A DNA stretch of 64,000 bases, taken from NCBI RefSeq assembly GCF_000213175.1, contig NW_009799102.1, positions 146,885 to 210,884 on the forward strand, read 5' to 3'. The position numbers were made by a program, and so were the translations under genes. The DNA comes from Neurospora tetrasperma FGSC 2508 (Eukaryota > Ascomycota > Sordariomycetes > Sordariales > Sordariaceae). Shown here piece by piece: positions 24,114 through 35,470 of this stretch. Each line of letters begins with the position of its first letter. Position 1 is the first letter of the stretch. The notes under the pieces were generated by a model. That model was not told the DNA's origin, did no database searches, and saw only the letters and a program-made list of their open reading frames with translations.

Positions 24114-24163
24114 TTCTCTCTCTCTCTCTTTCTCTGTCTGTCTGTCTGTCTCTGTCTCTCTTA
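24114..24163. repeat. CT/CTGT microsatellite
   Basis: (TC)n passing into (TGTC)n and back to (TC)n, about 50 bases of almost pure pyrimidine with interspersed G. Confidence 0.85.
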
Positions 24164-24262
24164 CAATCAATCAAGAGTTTCCTCACCACTACGTCGTTCA
24201 CCGTGATGCCTCTATCTGCACGGATCAACAACATATTCTGGATGTTGGTGCGTCGTTGCTTT

Positions 24263-24360
24263 AGAAGGAGAAAAAAAAGAAAAAAAAAGAAAAAAAAAGA
24301 CATAAAGGAAAAAAGGGGAAAAGAAAAGGAGAAAAAAAAATAGAGAAAAGAAAAAATAAG
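24263..24360. repeat. A-rich homopurine tract
   Basis: Repeated AAAAAAAAGA blocks, then mixed A/G. Almost every base is a purine on the plus strand. It lies about 100 bases after the pyrimidine microsatellite, so complementary-type sequences face each other and could pair. Confidence 0.8.
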
Positions 24361-25682
24361 GGAGTCGTAGCATGTGACCAGCCCAACTTTCACTTCACTT
24401 CACTAAGTTCACTTCTCAAGCTTCTTTTCAACGAAGGAGGACTGATCGAAAATGAATAGGTATGCGGCCGTAACAAAAGCGTACCTACCAAAACCCGTGC
24501 GATGCCACCGCAATGCCACCGCCCAACATGAACCCCGCCACTACGCCGCCTAGGTGGAAGTATCCAACAAGCCATTACATGTAGATAACCATCGCAGAAC
24601 CGGGGATGACCTCTAATAATCAGGACACTACCTAGTATAGCCCCGTTGATTATACTACATTGGTACTCAACAAGCTATAACCCAGAAACGGATGGATATC
24701 CAATACCACCGCTAACAAAAAGGAAGGCAGCCGTGCAAGAAACGCAAGGCTCGGGAGGTCGGGTGTTCCAGGCCGAGCTGGATAAACTGAGGGATATGTG
24801 GCCGCCGCGAGCTCCGAGACGAGCATACCACGATCTGAAGGACAAATCGATACAAAGCGCTCGCAAAAGATCACATGTACGCTGAGGTCAGAGAATCTTG
24901 CGCCCGGCTTGTGGTCCAGTCCAACTACCACTACATCCGGCAAGCATGTAAACTGATCCGCAACCTGCCCGGGGCTAGCAACGCGATCAGTGACCAAATC
25001 AACGTCGTTGCGGCCATCAGCAGGGGTTTCAGGCCCATCGCAACCACCTCAGGCAGTGATGGTGGGATGCAGGTTAGTGAGTGAGTGACCTGACTCTAGA
25101 ACTGCACTGGTAGTCATCAGCGCCGGTGCTGGCACGACGCAATGAACTCAGTCTGACGATAATCTCTCTCGGTCGGCTGGCTCCTTAGCTCCAGTTCCAA
25201 GACCCAGATGCTATGCCATTTAGCCCTGCTTTGTTCGTCAGTCTGGCGCAACAAAGCCAGAGCTTTTGTGGGTTATAGAACAGATTTTGGCTTTCCTATC
25301 ATGTGTTTTACCTGATTATAAAGACCCATTCTATAATCTTGGAGGTCTTGAAGGACACTCATTAGAGGTTTCTGTGGCGCCACAAACCCTTGCCATCATC
25401 CCATATCTCATCAGACGGAGGACAGTTTCTCTCTTGAAAGGCCTGAAAGCTCTCGAATCTCCATGTTAAACATGCAATAATCGAAGTACTAAACTAAACA
25501 CATAAATTACCGGTAGTATTGTATTGTGCACTAGATAGGCACCGACATCTTCCGTATGGAATTTGTCGACAGTCTTCTCGGTAAAATCCAACCCCCACCC
25601 CTTTGGGTTCACATCGCTGATAATGATCAACAGAAGAAAAAAAGCCAAATTAAACACAATTCATTCTTTTCCGTGTCTTCCA

Positions 25683-26084
25683 TTACACAACAACAGTGTT
25701 CCCACCGCCGCCAGTATAGGGTGGCGGCGGGGATCTTGCCCTAGCAGAGGTAGCCGTTCCTTTGGGTGGTGCTGGCTGTGTAATTGGGAGGTGATTGGCC
25801 GATTGTTCTTCTGTCCAACTCTTGATCGCAAGTTCAACGAAGTACACTTCCAGCATGCTCCAGAGGATATCGAGAGGTCCGACCAAACACACAACAGTGA
25901 TTTGGGTGCGTCGTACTTGGGTAGAGACTTCGTGGAACCTGGTTAACTCCCCATTGCATGCGGTCCAAACGTCTTCCGATCTGAACCAAAACCGGACCAC
26001 CCCGATGATTGCATAGAGTACGCCGATTGTCATCCATGAGGATACGGTTGGTGGGGGGTATGCAGGCGGCTCCTTTGCAATCAT
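25683..26084 (-). CDS. Small hypothetical membrane protein
   Basis: 133 aa, single exon from ATG 26084. Two hydrophobic stretches are visible: WMTIGVLYAIIGVVRFWF (about 17-34) and TVVCLVGPLDILWSMLEVYF (about 63-83). They are followed by a Pro-rich tail with PPPPYTGGGG. Both N- and C-terminal segments carry PPAY/PPPY-type motifs that could bind WW domains. I do not recognise the family. A donor-like GTATGT at about 26190 on the minus strand suggests a spliced 5' leader. Confidence 0.5.
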   Translation of the reverse strand: MIAKEPPAYPPPTVSSWMTIGVLYAIIGVVRFWFRSEDVWTACNGELTRFHEVSTQVRRTQITVVCLVGPLDILWSMLEVYFVELAIKSWTEEQSANHLPITQPAPPKGTATSARARSPPPPYTGGGGNTVVV

Positions 26085-26580
26085 GTTGTCGTCCGTGATG
26101 CTGAAAGTCTTGGAAGACTGTTGCGATTATGTCAGAAAGGAGTTGGAGAGGCAGGAAAGTGGAGAGCAGAATGGTAAGCGAGAGACATACCTGGAGACTA
26201 CTGAGTGAGCTGGGGGTGGCAGCTGAGCGAGGGCGAGTGTGTTGCGGATACTACTGGCAATGGTAGAATTGTACTGTGTAGAGAAGCTTGCTTTGTGGAA
26301 GAAGAATTGAAGGGAGCAATACAGAAGTTTGAGTCCCTTAGGTATGTTTTCATCCTTGAGACCACGTCATCCTTCTGCACGAGCGAAGTTCACTTCTACA
26401 AGCATAGAGGTACCTCTAAGTAAGCAGGGGCATGTTCGAAGGTCCGAGGTCACGGTTGCCGAGTTTGATGTCCTCTGTCGGCCAGGAGAATAGCGTGTTA
26501 AGAGGTTCTGTCCTTCCGTTGTTGGCAATTAGGGATTGGCACTTGGTTATTGCCTTGTTAGTACTTTAAGGTTGAGATGA

Positions 26581-26937
26581 AAGGTGCAGTGGCCCATAAT
26601 GTTTCTGTCCTGTCTGTACCGCAAAGACTCGGGGCATCCAGATTGAGCTTTCTGGGAAATCACCTCCAGGCATAATCTGGAAGCAAACTGCACGAATATG
26701 TGCTTTTTATGTCTGATAAGAAGAGTGGTGGAGACATCAAAAATCACCGTCTTCCACTTGCATATAAATTTTGGTGGGCATGAATGTTGCAGTATGCTTC
26801 CAGATTATGCCTGACTTCCCGGAAAGCCCAACCAGGATGCACCGAGTCCTTGCGGTACGAAGAAAGTTCACTTCCGCAGTAAGGTACGGTACCATCCAAT
26901 ACAGTATCCCGCGATGTGGGCGAGCCATTTTGCACCT
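26581..26937. repeat. Imperfect inverted repeat, about 75-base core arms
   Basis: The left core arm (26616-26690, starting GTACCGCAAAGACTCGG) matches the reverse complement of the right core arm (26788-26858), with about eight mismatches and one six-base gap by eye. Weaker similarity continues outward to about 26581 and 26937. The loop is about 97 bases. Most mismatches are A/G or T/C transitions. No coding frame crosses it convincingly. It could be two inverted copies of an old repeat or a hairpin-forming locus. Confidence 0.75.
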
Positions 26938-27355
26938 AGGAAGGAGCCATTCGACAACTATTGACTCCTGCTTCTGGTGAAGACTGCCCGGAAAGAGCCA
27001 ACTGAAGGGAAGTGACCAGATGCTCTGGTTAGAGGTAATCTCTACTTCGTTGCGGGCGGTGCTGGCGAGTTGCATTTGGCCAATTCCCCTCCTTCCCTTT
27101 GCCTGGGATTAATTTCTTCCGTTGCTTGTATCCTCCAATAACGCCCACTCCCGTCACTTCTGCCTTTCCTTTCAACGCGCTAAAAGCGCCTTCGACCATC
27201 TCTTAACGAACCACTTTCCATCGCCATAATAAATCGCGAGAACACGGTTATTACTGCACGCGGCGTCACGACCCATCCATACATTGTCTTCGATCATCGA
27301 CCATACTCAATCACTACCTTAACAGTCCATCAGCTAGTAGCGTTACGTTGGCGCA

Positions 27356-28543
27356 ATGGCAAATCCACACGACAACACGGAGAACCGGTCCAAGGGCGCC
27401 CCTGGACAGGAAGCCGGCCAAGAAGAATCCTAGTTGCAGTCTTCGTCTCCTAGATCCATTTCGCAACCAGATCCTCACCATGGTCTCTCGGAGGCAATAG
27501 CCTCGGGTGGAAACCCTCCGGAAATCGTCACATCAGGATCGCCACGTACTGTCGATGAAGATGTGGCAGAAGAGCTTTGTGGAAGTTCTCAAGATTCATC
27601 GGCGTCATCATCCAATGACCCAGCCTCATCCCCTTCAGACCGCAATTTGACAACAGCCACCCTCCGACCCGCACAGCCAGGAGGGGTAGAGAACATCGCA
27701 ACAGAGTCAGAGACAGAGCAAGAACCCTCGGTTTCCGTCGCTGAACCATCCTCACCTAAAGCCAGTCAATCAGAGGCATCGATATCGTCCAGGGAGCCGT
27801 CGCCGCTCCATCCTCCACAGTCCTCTGACGAGGCTGGGGAAGAATGTCGTTATTGTCTCCGAAAGAATCGAGGAGGCACACTCTACGACGAGACTTCCTT
27901 CAAGTAAGTGGAGGTTGCCCAGAGATAGAGCATAAGAACTATAACAAAGGCACCCAAGAAGAGCGACGAATACAAGTGGGCGTTGAAGTGTAAAACCTGG
28001 GGCTAATACTCGTCATGCTACAGAGCTCACATGAGAAAACAACATCCCTTTCCTTGCCTTCAAGGCTGCGTAGACCGTGATTTCACTACAGAATTCTATC
28101 GCCAGCACCACTATAACAGTTTAATCCATAGCCCCAGAATCGCAAGGCAATATAAATGTGGTCGATGCGGCTATACTACGGACCGTCGCAGTAACCACGT
28201 AGCGCATCTCGGCAGACAACAGGCGTGCCGAAAAATGGCCCGACCAGCCATGTACGAGTGCATGCACCACGGCCCAACGAGTCTCGATAAGGAAGAACAC
28301 CTCTCCCATCTCGAGGATGATAGAGTGTCAACTAGACTGTTTATGTGTGGTCGATGCGGCCATATTGCGAAATTCTGCCACGACCACCTAAGGCATCTCC
28401 GCAGACAACACCCGTGCCCGCAAATGAAGGAGCCAAAGATGTACGAGTGCAAAACCCACGGCCCGACGAGCCTGGATATGGAAGAACACATTACTCATCT
28501 AAGGGACTCTTCTTTACACCCGTGGGTGCAAGATGATGAATAG
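27356..28543 (+). CDS. C2H2 zinc-finger protein, apparent in-frame TAG
   Basis: Two exons, 27356-27903 and 28024-28543, joined by a GTAAGT...CTACAG intron to read TSFKAHMRKQHPFPC. The N-terminal half is Ser/Pro/Glu-rich. Fingers follow: ECRYC...HMRKQH across the splice, a CLQGC unit, then two near-repeats of YKCGRCGYTTD and FMCGRCGHIAK, each followed by an H-x3-4-H or HLRRQH pair and a YEC...HGPTSLD unit. Probably a nuclear DNA-binding protein. The only in-frame ATG (27356) is followed 25 codons later by TAG at 27431, after which the frame stays open to the end. Possible explanations are a nonsense change (CAG to TAG), a 3' splice site (CCTAG) of an unseen first intron, or readthrough. Confidence 0.6.
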
Positions 28544-30623
28544 ATTTGCGCTCGGGACTTGTGTATCTGGGGTGGTGCTGGATCGTAGTTGCATCGAGTG
28601 AGGCCGAGGGCAAAATTGCGATATAATACAACGGAGACTGAAGGATGAGTTGGTATACGCCAGTTGTAAGCTGAGCTGGTCTCTGTCTGAGTGTCTGGTA
28701 ATCCGGTCTTTATGTTTCATGGGGGAGTCCCGGACCGGAAGCTTGGAACAAACGGTGTGGAATTGGAGTCGAGCGTGTAGGTCATGGCACGGCAAGGCCC
28801 GGGCTTATTACGTATCTTTTTTTTTTTTTTTCCTGCTCCAGCTTTTGATGCCCAGCTGTTTCTTTTGGATCTCTTCCTGCCTTTTTTTTCAACTGACATG
28901 GGATTTGGTTCCTCTGTAGCTGGGCTCTGCAGGATGGGTTTGAGCGATCATTATCACTTGTGGTCCCTTGATCATTCCTTGGCTAGATAGACTGCCCTAG
29001 AGATAGCGTGGGTGTTTATTACTTTTAGACAAGCTCTATTCCCAGGATCTGATCATGTTTTGCCCGCTTTCATTGTACGGTTTGTCGTGGCCATAACTAT
29101 ACATGTAGTAGACGTAGATGAGGGACACAGGCAACAAGACTCGAGAGTACTACCCTACCCTTGTCTACTCCTTTTTTTCGGTCCATGTCATACTTTCTTT
29201 CTCTACCTTGATCTTCTTCTGTCTTTATCACACATGTTTTCATACAACAAAACGCCCCTCTACTGTCCTCGATTGTCTTCATTGGCCATGTTTGGTGCGA
29301 CTTCAACCATCACCATAATCATGTCACATGTGGCCGGTCCAGAGCTGGACACCCCGTCGATAGAATACCATAACAGCCCGTCGGTAGAATTTGCTGCATC
29401 GAAACTTTCCTTGTGCTTTATTCCTTCGAGTTTCCATTGCTTCTTTGGCTGTTTGTGGCTTGTCTGTCGACGGCGTGGTAGTATTATTTTGCCAGTGAGG
29501 TGTTTGTGTCTGTGGAGTCTGCAGGGGCAGGTTAGTGAACGCCTTATTGTAAGTGATAGTGCTGTTAATATCTTAGTGTGGTTGCGCTAAGGTTATAGGG
29601 GGTCGAGTGTTAGTGCTGTTAGCGGAGAGCTGAGATGGGACGGGACGAAGTTGTGGATCTGGTCGCTGCTAGCTCCTGTGGTGGAGGAGGACGGAAGCCT
29701 TTGTGGCGCGAATTTGTGACCAGGGAGTTTCACGGAAGTCTGTGAATTTGGGCCGTGGCGCCTACGATATCACCAGTGACCTGCCCCAAGCCCCGTAAGA
29801 CTATGGGAGCCGCGTCCTCGCGCCGCAGACTCGCATATGCCTGCCGTGTGTGAACAAGCAATGAAGACTTGGGTTTCCTCATGACTTGATGGATTACCAA
29901 CCTCCAACGTACCTTATCAACTTTAGCGGACTGGGCATTCTGTAGCACTTGACTGAGGCAAGGTCAGGGGCTGGTCTACCAAGCATCGAAGCTACGAATT
30001 AGATCTTCCCAATGAATGCATTGGCTTTCTTGACGGATTGTTATTCGTCGAGATAATTGGGGTTAACTTGGGGAAAGTGGAGTGCGAACCCAGGCTATGT
30101 GTGGGGGCCGAGGGGCTTCGCTGGAAGAGGTCTCGACATTTCCTCTTTCACATGAAGCTTTCCAGCACGTGTAGTGTATAGCGTTTAAACTTGACGATCA
30201 CAACTCAACCAGGCTACCAAGTGAATGGTGTGATGACCCATCAGCTACACTACAGCATCTCATGGGCATTGAATCCTCCAAGATTCATGTGAGACGGCGG
30301 CAACTGGCAGGGAACGCCATTGCACATAGTGCTTGGACTTGTACCTCCCCAGCCCTCCTTCCTATTCGGTCTGAGAGTACATCACCAGCCAAAGTCCCCA
30401 ACATTTTGTGCCGATCCCCCGCCTTTGGATTCTCTCGTTTTCGTCCTCTTCGCTCCTTTGTTCTCTCCTCCAAAGTTCTATTAACTGGACATAAACTACG
30501 AGACTGATCGCGTTCCGATTTTAATTGACCGGATGGCCCCAGAAGTAGTACCATTTCTCTTTCTTGGATATCCGTTCCGCTGCCCCCTACCACTCCCTTC
30601 CACACTTCGCGAACAGCTCCAAT
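28544..30623. other. Gene-poor spacer, no gene seen
   Basis: About 2 kb with scattered short frames only. It has a poly-T run at about 28818-28832 and another T run near 28882. The promoter of the MFS gene lies at the right end. Confidence 0.5.
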
Positions 30624-32390
30624 ATGGCGACCTCTCCGGCACCTGAGAAGGTCGAATCCAACGGCCACGAACAACACGAGACCAAATCTGGCGCCGGAAG
30701 TGTTCAAGCCGTCAGCAGAACTACTACTCATGATGGTGAAGATATCTTGGGTTTGCAAGACCTCGACCCAGCTCTCAATAGGAAAATGCATTTGGTCAAC
30801 AATGTGAGGACGGCTATGTTTCCTGTTCATCATCCTATGTGGTCTTGCGCTAACAACCTCGACTCGCGGCAGGCCATTGACGAGATAGGATGGACACCCT
30901 ACCACACCAAGCTCTTCATCCTCAACGGTTTTGGGTGCGTGAGCCGACTCCATTCCCACAACCCCATGAACTTACCACATTGGCCAGATATGCCGTCGAC
31001 TCCCTCGTCCTGCTCCTCCAAGGCGTCATCGCAGGTCCAGCTTTCCGCGAGTTCGGACAACATGGATATGACAACGCCATGACCATTGCTGGCTATGTCG
31101 GCATGCTCATCGGAGCTTTGTTCTGGGGCTTGGGTGCTGACATCATTGGCCGCCGGTTCGCCTTCAACGTCTCCCTCCTGCTGTGCTCGGTCTCCGTCAT
31201 CATTGCTGGGGCCATGCCGAACTGGCCGTCTCTGGGCTTGTGGATCGCGCTTATCGGGTTCGGTGCTGGAGGAAACCTGGTCTTGGATACGACGGTCTTT
31301 TTGGAATATCTGCCTGGGAACAAGCAGTGGGTGCTTACTCTGATGGCTGGGTGGTGGGGACTGGGCCAGGCTGTTACTGGATTTGTGGCATGGGGTTTTC
31401 TTGGTGAGGGATTCTCCTTCGATCTTGATCTTCTGATGGGAGAAAATGATTGACTAACACGGAATGTCAGTCCCCGAGAAATGGAACTGTCCATCGGTCG
31501 AGGCCTGCACGAGGCAAAACAACATGGGGTGGAGATACGTCATGTTCACCAGCGGCGCCCTTGTCTTCGTCATGTCCATCCTTCGAGTTACCGTCATTCG
31601 ACTAAGAGAAACGCCAAAATATCTTCTTGCTTTGGGTGAAGATGCCCAGGTTGTCGAAACATTCCAGTTCCTGGCGTCAAAGTACAACCGACACTGCTCT
31701 CTGACTGTCGACAAGCTCGATGCGTGCGGTGTCGTGTTGGGTACTCACAGCAAGAACCGCTTTTCCTTCGCAGAGACGCTTGTACATCTCCGGGGACTGT
31801 TCTCGACTCCCAAGATAGCCCTTTCGACTTCACTGATATGGGTGTCATGGGCCATGATGGGCTTAGCTTACCCTCTGTTCTACGTCTTCCTGCCTAGCTA
31901 TCTCGCCTCCCGCGGAGCGAACCTGGACGTCTCGCCCTTCGAAACCTGGCGCAATTACACTCTCACCAACATCAGTTCCATCTTTGGACCCTTGCTGGCG
32001 GGTTGGATGTGCAACATACCTTTTCTCGGACGGCGATACACGATGCTCATCGGCACACTGATGACAGCTGCCTTCTTCTTCGCGTACACATCCGTCCGCA
32101 ACGGTGCCCAAGATGTCGGCTTCTCTTGCTCTATTGCTTTCTGCCTCAACATCTACTATGGCACGCTGTATGCATACACACCAGAGGTTCTCCCCAGTGC
32201 CCACCGAGCGACGGGAAACGGAGTGGCAGTGGCTTGCAACCGTGTCATGGGAATCCTCTCGGCTGTTATTGCTACTGTGTCGAACACTTCGACTAGTGCG
32301 CCCCTCTACATCTGCGGGGCGTTACTTGTGGCGATGGGGGTTCTGAGCGCCTTCTTTCCCTTTGAGCCTTATGGCCGCAGGAGTTCCTGA
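30624..32390 (+). CDS. MFS transporter, SV2/SVOP-like
   Basis: Plasma-membrane transporter of the major facilitator superfamily. Exons: 30624-30803, 30873-30934, 30988-31403, 31471-32390; all junctions keep frame. After a hydrophilic N-terminus it reads AIDEIGWTPYHTKLFILNGF, typical of the SV2/SVOP-like branch, then VGMLIGALFWGLGADIIGRR (the loop 2-3 motif). Further hydrophobic segments follow, up to about twelve. RVTVIRLRETPKYLLALG is the equivalent of the PESPR(Y/F)L region at the end of the first half. The first intron is 69 bases, a multiple of three without stops. Substrate unknown; relatives carry organic acids, sugars or peptides. Confidence 0.85.
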
Positions 32391-32762
32391 AATCGGGTCT
32401 TGTAGCACTTGTCTCCAGTCTACGAAGGGCCAGTTACGGGAAAAGGCGGGAGTAGTCTGGAACAAATCATTATATTCCAATGTTTGCCGTCGCTGTCTTC
32501 GTCTGCCTATACCATACATGACCAGTGCACCGCCATGAGACAAAGCTGAGATCCATAAAACAAGAAAACCAAATCCGCTAACTTCTTCCCTTGACCGTGT
32601 CCTTTTCTACGGACTCGATACCTCAAACCACGGCGATCAGTCAGATACCCTGCTCAATCAATTCGTTCATAGATAAAAAAAACTCCGAGTGAAAATAGAA
32701 AGAAACAGCCGGGTGCGTGTAGTCACAGAGCCCTGGCTGCGGAAACTACACCGCCAACACGC
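32391..32762. other. Short convergent spacer
   Basis: 3' flanks of the MFS gene (plus) and the tail-anchored protein (minus). No gene seen. Confidence 0.5.
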
Positions 32763-33761
32763 TCAACCTTTTAAGGTAAAGTACACAACTGTACAACTAA
32801 AAATCAAACTGATAACGATCGATAAGAAAACCGCAGTGGCGTATTTCTTCACGTCCGTCTCCCTGTGGACCGGGTTACCCCGCTCAAGATCAAGCACGTA
32901 GTCCACAGTTCTGATGCTTCTGAAGCTTCTTCTTCTTCCGCCCCATATATTGCGGTTATTGCTCTTTCTTCTGCCTGTTGTTGGCGTTGCTGGTGTAGTT
33001 ATGTTGCTATAAAGTGCAACGCGACAAGCCACACCATAAGCAGGGGATGGTGCACGCGGTGTAGTAGTAGTAGTCGTACTAGTTTCTGCACTGCGGTTGT
33101 TGTCGTCGCTGGTTGTTGTCGTAGCGCCGCCAAAGAGCGCCGCCGCCTTGGGATGACTCGGAGCCGTATATGTACCTCTACCATAGGCTGACGGCGAAGA
33201 AGAAGAATATGGATATGGTGAGGAGGTGTGACTGGAGGTATCAAAGGTCGCAGGTAGGCCTGTCTCGAGAAACCTGTCGCGGGCGTGGAAGATGTATGGC
33301 GGCGGCTGCCGCGGCCTGTCTTGTGCTGGTCTGTCGATGTCAAGGCTGTAGATGTCTGTGCCGGCTGTACCTTCGCCCCAGGGGGAAAAGGTGTTGGGTA
33401 GGGATGATTTGGCGCCGACGTAGCCAAGACGGGCGCGAGCACGAGCTTGGGCGGTGGGAGGGGGTGTGTAAGCTGGTGGTGGTGGTGGCGGGCAACATGA
33501 AGATGAAGATGGTGGTGGTGTATCGGGCGGAGTAGGGAGGGCTCCTGATGAGCGTGCAAGCTCGGATGCGTGGCGACGACAGGGAGTGTTGTTGTTGGTG
33601 GTGTCTTTGGGGTTGGGAGAGCTGTTGTCATGGACGTCCTGGTGCAAGGCGTTGGCCCATGGGTTGGTTTCTCGGCTGTCTTGGTCCATCCTGGTCAACT
33701 CTTGATACCTCTCCATCCTGCGGAGTTCTTGTCCTAGCGTTTTGAGGTCTTTGCCTGTCAT
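32763..33761 (-). CDS. Proline-rich predicted tail-anchored protein
   Basis: 332 aa, single exon from ATG 33761. A short helical N-terminus (LKTLGQELRRMERYQELTRM) is followed by a long disordered region rich in Pro, Ser and Thr, with PPPPPPAYTPPP and tyrosine-rich SSPYPYSSSSPSAYGRGTY. A basic patch, GRRKSNNRNIWGGRRRSF, precedes a single C-terminal hydrophobic span (YATAVFLSIVISLIFSCTVV) that ends six residues before the stop. The layout predicts a tail-anchored protein facing the cytosol. PPAY could bind WW domains. I do not recognise the family. Confidence 0.6.
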   Translation of the reverse strand: MTGKDLKTLGQELRRMERYQELTRMDQDSRETNPWANALHQDVHDNSSPNPKDTTNNNTPCRRHASELARSSGALPTPPDTPPPSSSSCCPPPPPPAYTPPPTAQARARARLGYVGAKSSLPNTFSPWGEGTAGTDIYSLDIDRPAQDRPRQPPPYIFHARDRFLETGLPATFDTSSHTSSPYPYSSSSPSAYGRGTYTAPSHPKAAALFGGATTTTSDDNNRSAETSTTTTTTPRAPSPAYGVACRVALYSNITTPATPTTGRRKSNNRNIWGGRRRSFRSIRTVDYVLDLERGNPVHRETDVKKYATAVFLSIVISLIFSCTVVYFTLKG

Positions 33762-34774
33762 GTTGGTCTCTTGTTTAGGTACGTTGATGAGAAGGAGACA
33801 GACGGCAAGTTGTTGAAGTGAGGACTATGTCTGGGTGATGGAGCTGTTGGTTGATAATGGTTCGAACTCTTTCGATGGAGGATTTTTGTATCGCCTCGAT
33901 GGTCTTGGAGGATGCTTTCACTGATGTTCAAAAATAAAAAGAGGGGAACAAGAGGGAAAGAGGAAAGATGCTAGGGGAAGCGGTTATGTACTTTTCAACT
34001 GGGAAAAAGCCAACTATCTTGTTTCCCATCCTGTGCTTCTGGTGCAGCATTATTTCCAAGTTCTGAAGGCATTCGTCGACGATTCCTTGACCACCCTGCA
34101 TTTGAGTTGATAAGGAAGCCTTGGTTTCGACGACAGCTGCCTGCGTGATGCATCGTCCGGATTTCCAGTTTGAAGCCACGGAGCTCCGGACTTGGCTACA
34201 TGTAACAACATACAACATTGAAGCAACCCAGGCAGCATATCGGACATCGCTTTTCAGCATTGTAATCGCCCGTTGTGCCATCGTCAGACACCCATTTCTG
34301 GGAAATCCATGTTATGAAATTGCTCGCCTTAGCTTCGTTAGCTTCCTTGACTCTGTCAACACAATCATCATCATCATCATCATGGGAAATCGTGATTTTG
34401 ACTCGACTTTAACATGGCGGGCGTTTGGTTCCATCCAAGACATCCGGACATGCAAAGCAGGCAGAGAGAACGCGTTAATGCCGTGCAGCGAGCTTACACA
34501 ATTGAACAAAATCAAGGAGAGGCGTTTTCCATCACAGCGCCTGCAGAGGCTCTTCCATGTCATCGCAGGTTCTGGTTCTAAATGCTTACACTTGGTTCTC
34601 ATGCCGCATGAACGGCTCCACAAGAAAAAGGTGGCCGGGCAGTGCTGGGTTTTACTACAGTCATGAGGCAAACTGGATCATAGTTTGGTGGCCTCGTGCG
34701 ATAGACGAGGGGAGTTCGAGGGAGAAACTTACGCCGTTTTGGCAGTTGACACGGGGGTAAGAAAGAACACCAGT

Positions 34775-34870
34775 AAAAAAAAAAAAAAAGAAAAAAAAAA
34801 AAAAAAGGAGACACGAAAGAAGGAGAAGAAAAAAGAAACGAAGAAAGGTAGAAGAGAGAAACAACGGCGA
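34775..34870. repeat. Poly-A/homopurine tract
   Basis: Fifteen A, one G, sixteen A, then a mixed A/G run continuing to about 34870. It resembles the tracts at 10326 and 24263. Confidence 0.85.
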
Positions 34871-35435
34871 GGCTGTATCATACACAGGAAGAGGAACAAA
34901 AACAAAAGAAAGTGTGTAAAATGCGCGTGCAGGTGCTGTAAAAGGCCCAAACCCTTTATTTGTCACATCGTGCTCGTGCCTCATGCAAGAAGAACCCCCA
35001 AAAAAGGCATGCAGAAAAAAGAAGCAGCAGGCCGGGCATTGATACATAATCTGCATTTTGTCAGCTGTATCAGCAACAAGTATTTGTACAAAGCATCCAG
35101 TTTCTCGACCAATCCCAAACCTCCACTTACACCAGCCCCTCCCGAAAAACAACCCAAAAAAATCCGGGCGTCGTACCCGACCACGACCAGACCGAATCCC
35201 CTTAGCCAGCCAGCCCAGCCAGTCGGGACATACACTAGACCGGGGACCTTGACCAGGGACACAATCGGACCCACACGGCTTTTCTCCTTTCAGCTGTCCT
35301 GCTGTCGAAGTTTCTTTGTTGTCGGCCCCGGAGCAATAGGAGGGCAGCTACCTAGCCAAAGTACCTATGTACCTAGTTCTACACTAGGTACCAGTTGGTT
35401 GCGTCGGTTGCGTCGGCTGAGTCGGCTGGGAACCA

Positions 35436-35470
35436 AAGGGAAGGAAGGGAAGGGAAGGGAAGGGAAGGGA
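35436..35470. repeat. GGGAA tandem repeat
   Basis: About seven copies of a five-base GGGAA unit, one of them GGAA only. It directly follows degenerate GTTGCGTCG and CTGAGTCGG units at 35396-35430. Confidence 0.85.

Larger units (their letters stand above)
23099..25682. other. Gene-poor spacer, no gene seen
   Basis: About 2.6 kb without a credible gene on either strand. It holds a pyrimidine microsatellite at 24114-24163 and an A-rich homopurine tract at 24263-24360. The other frames are short and compositionally random. Confidence 0.55.

Noticed and set aside
33859-33869. tRNA B-box-like GGTTCGAACTC
   Set aside because: No matching A box or cloverleaf around it; it lies upstream of a protein gene.
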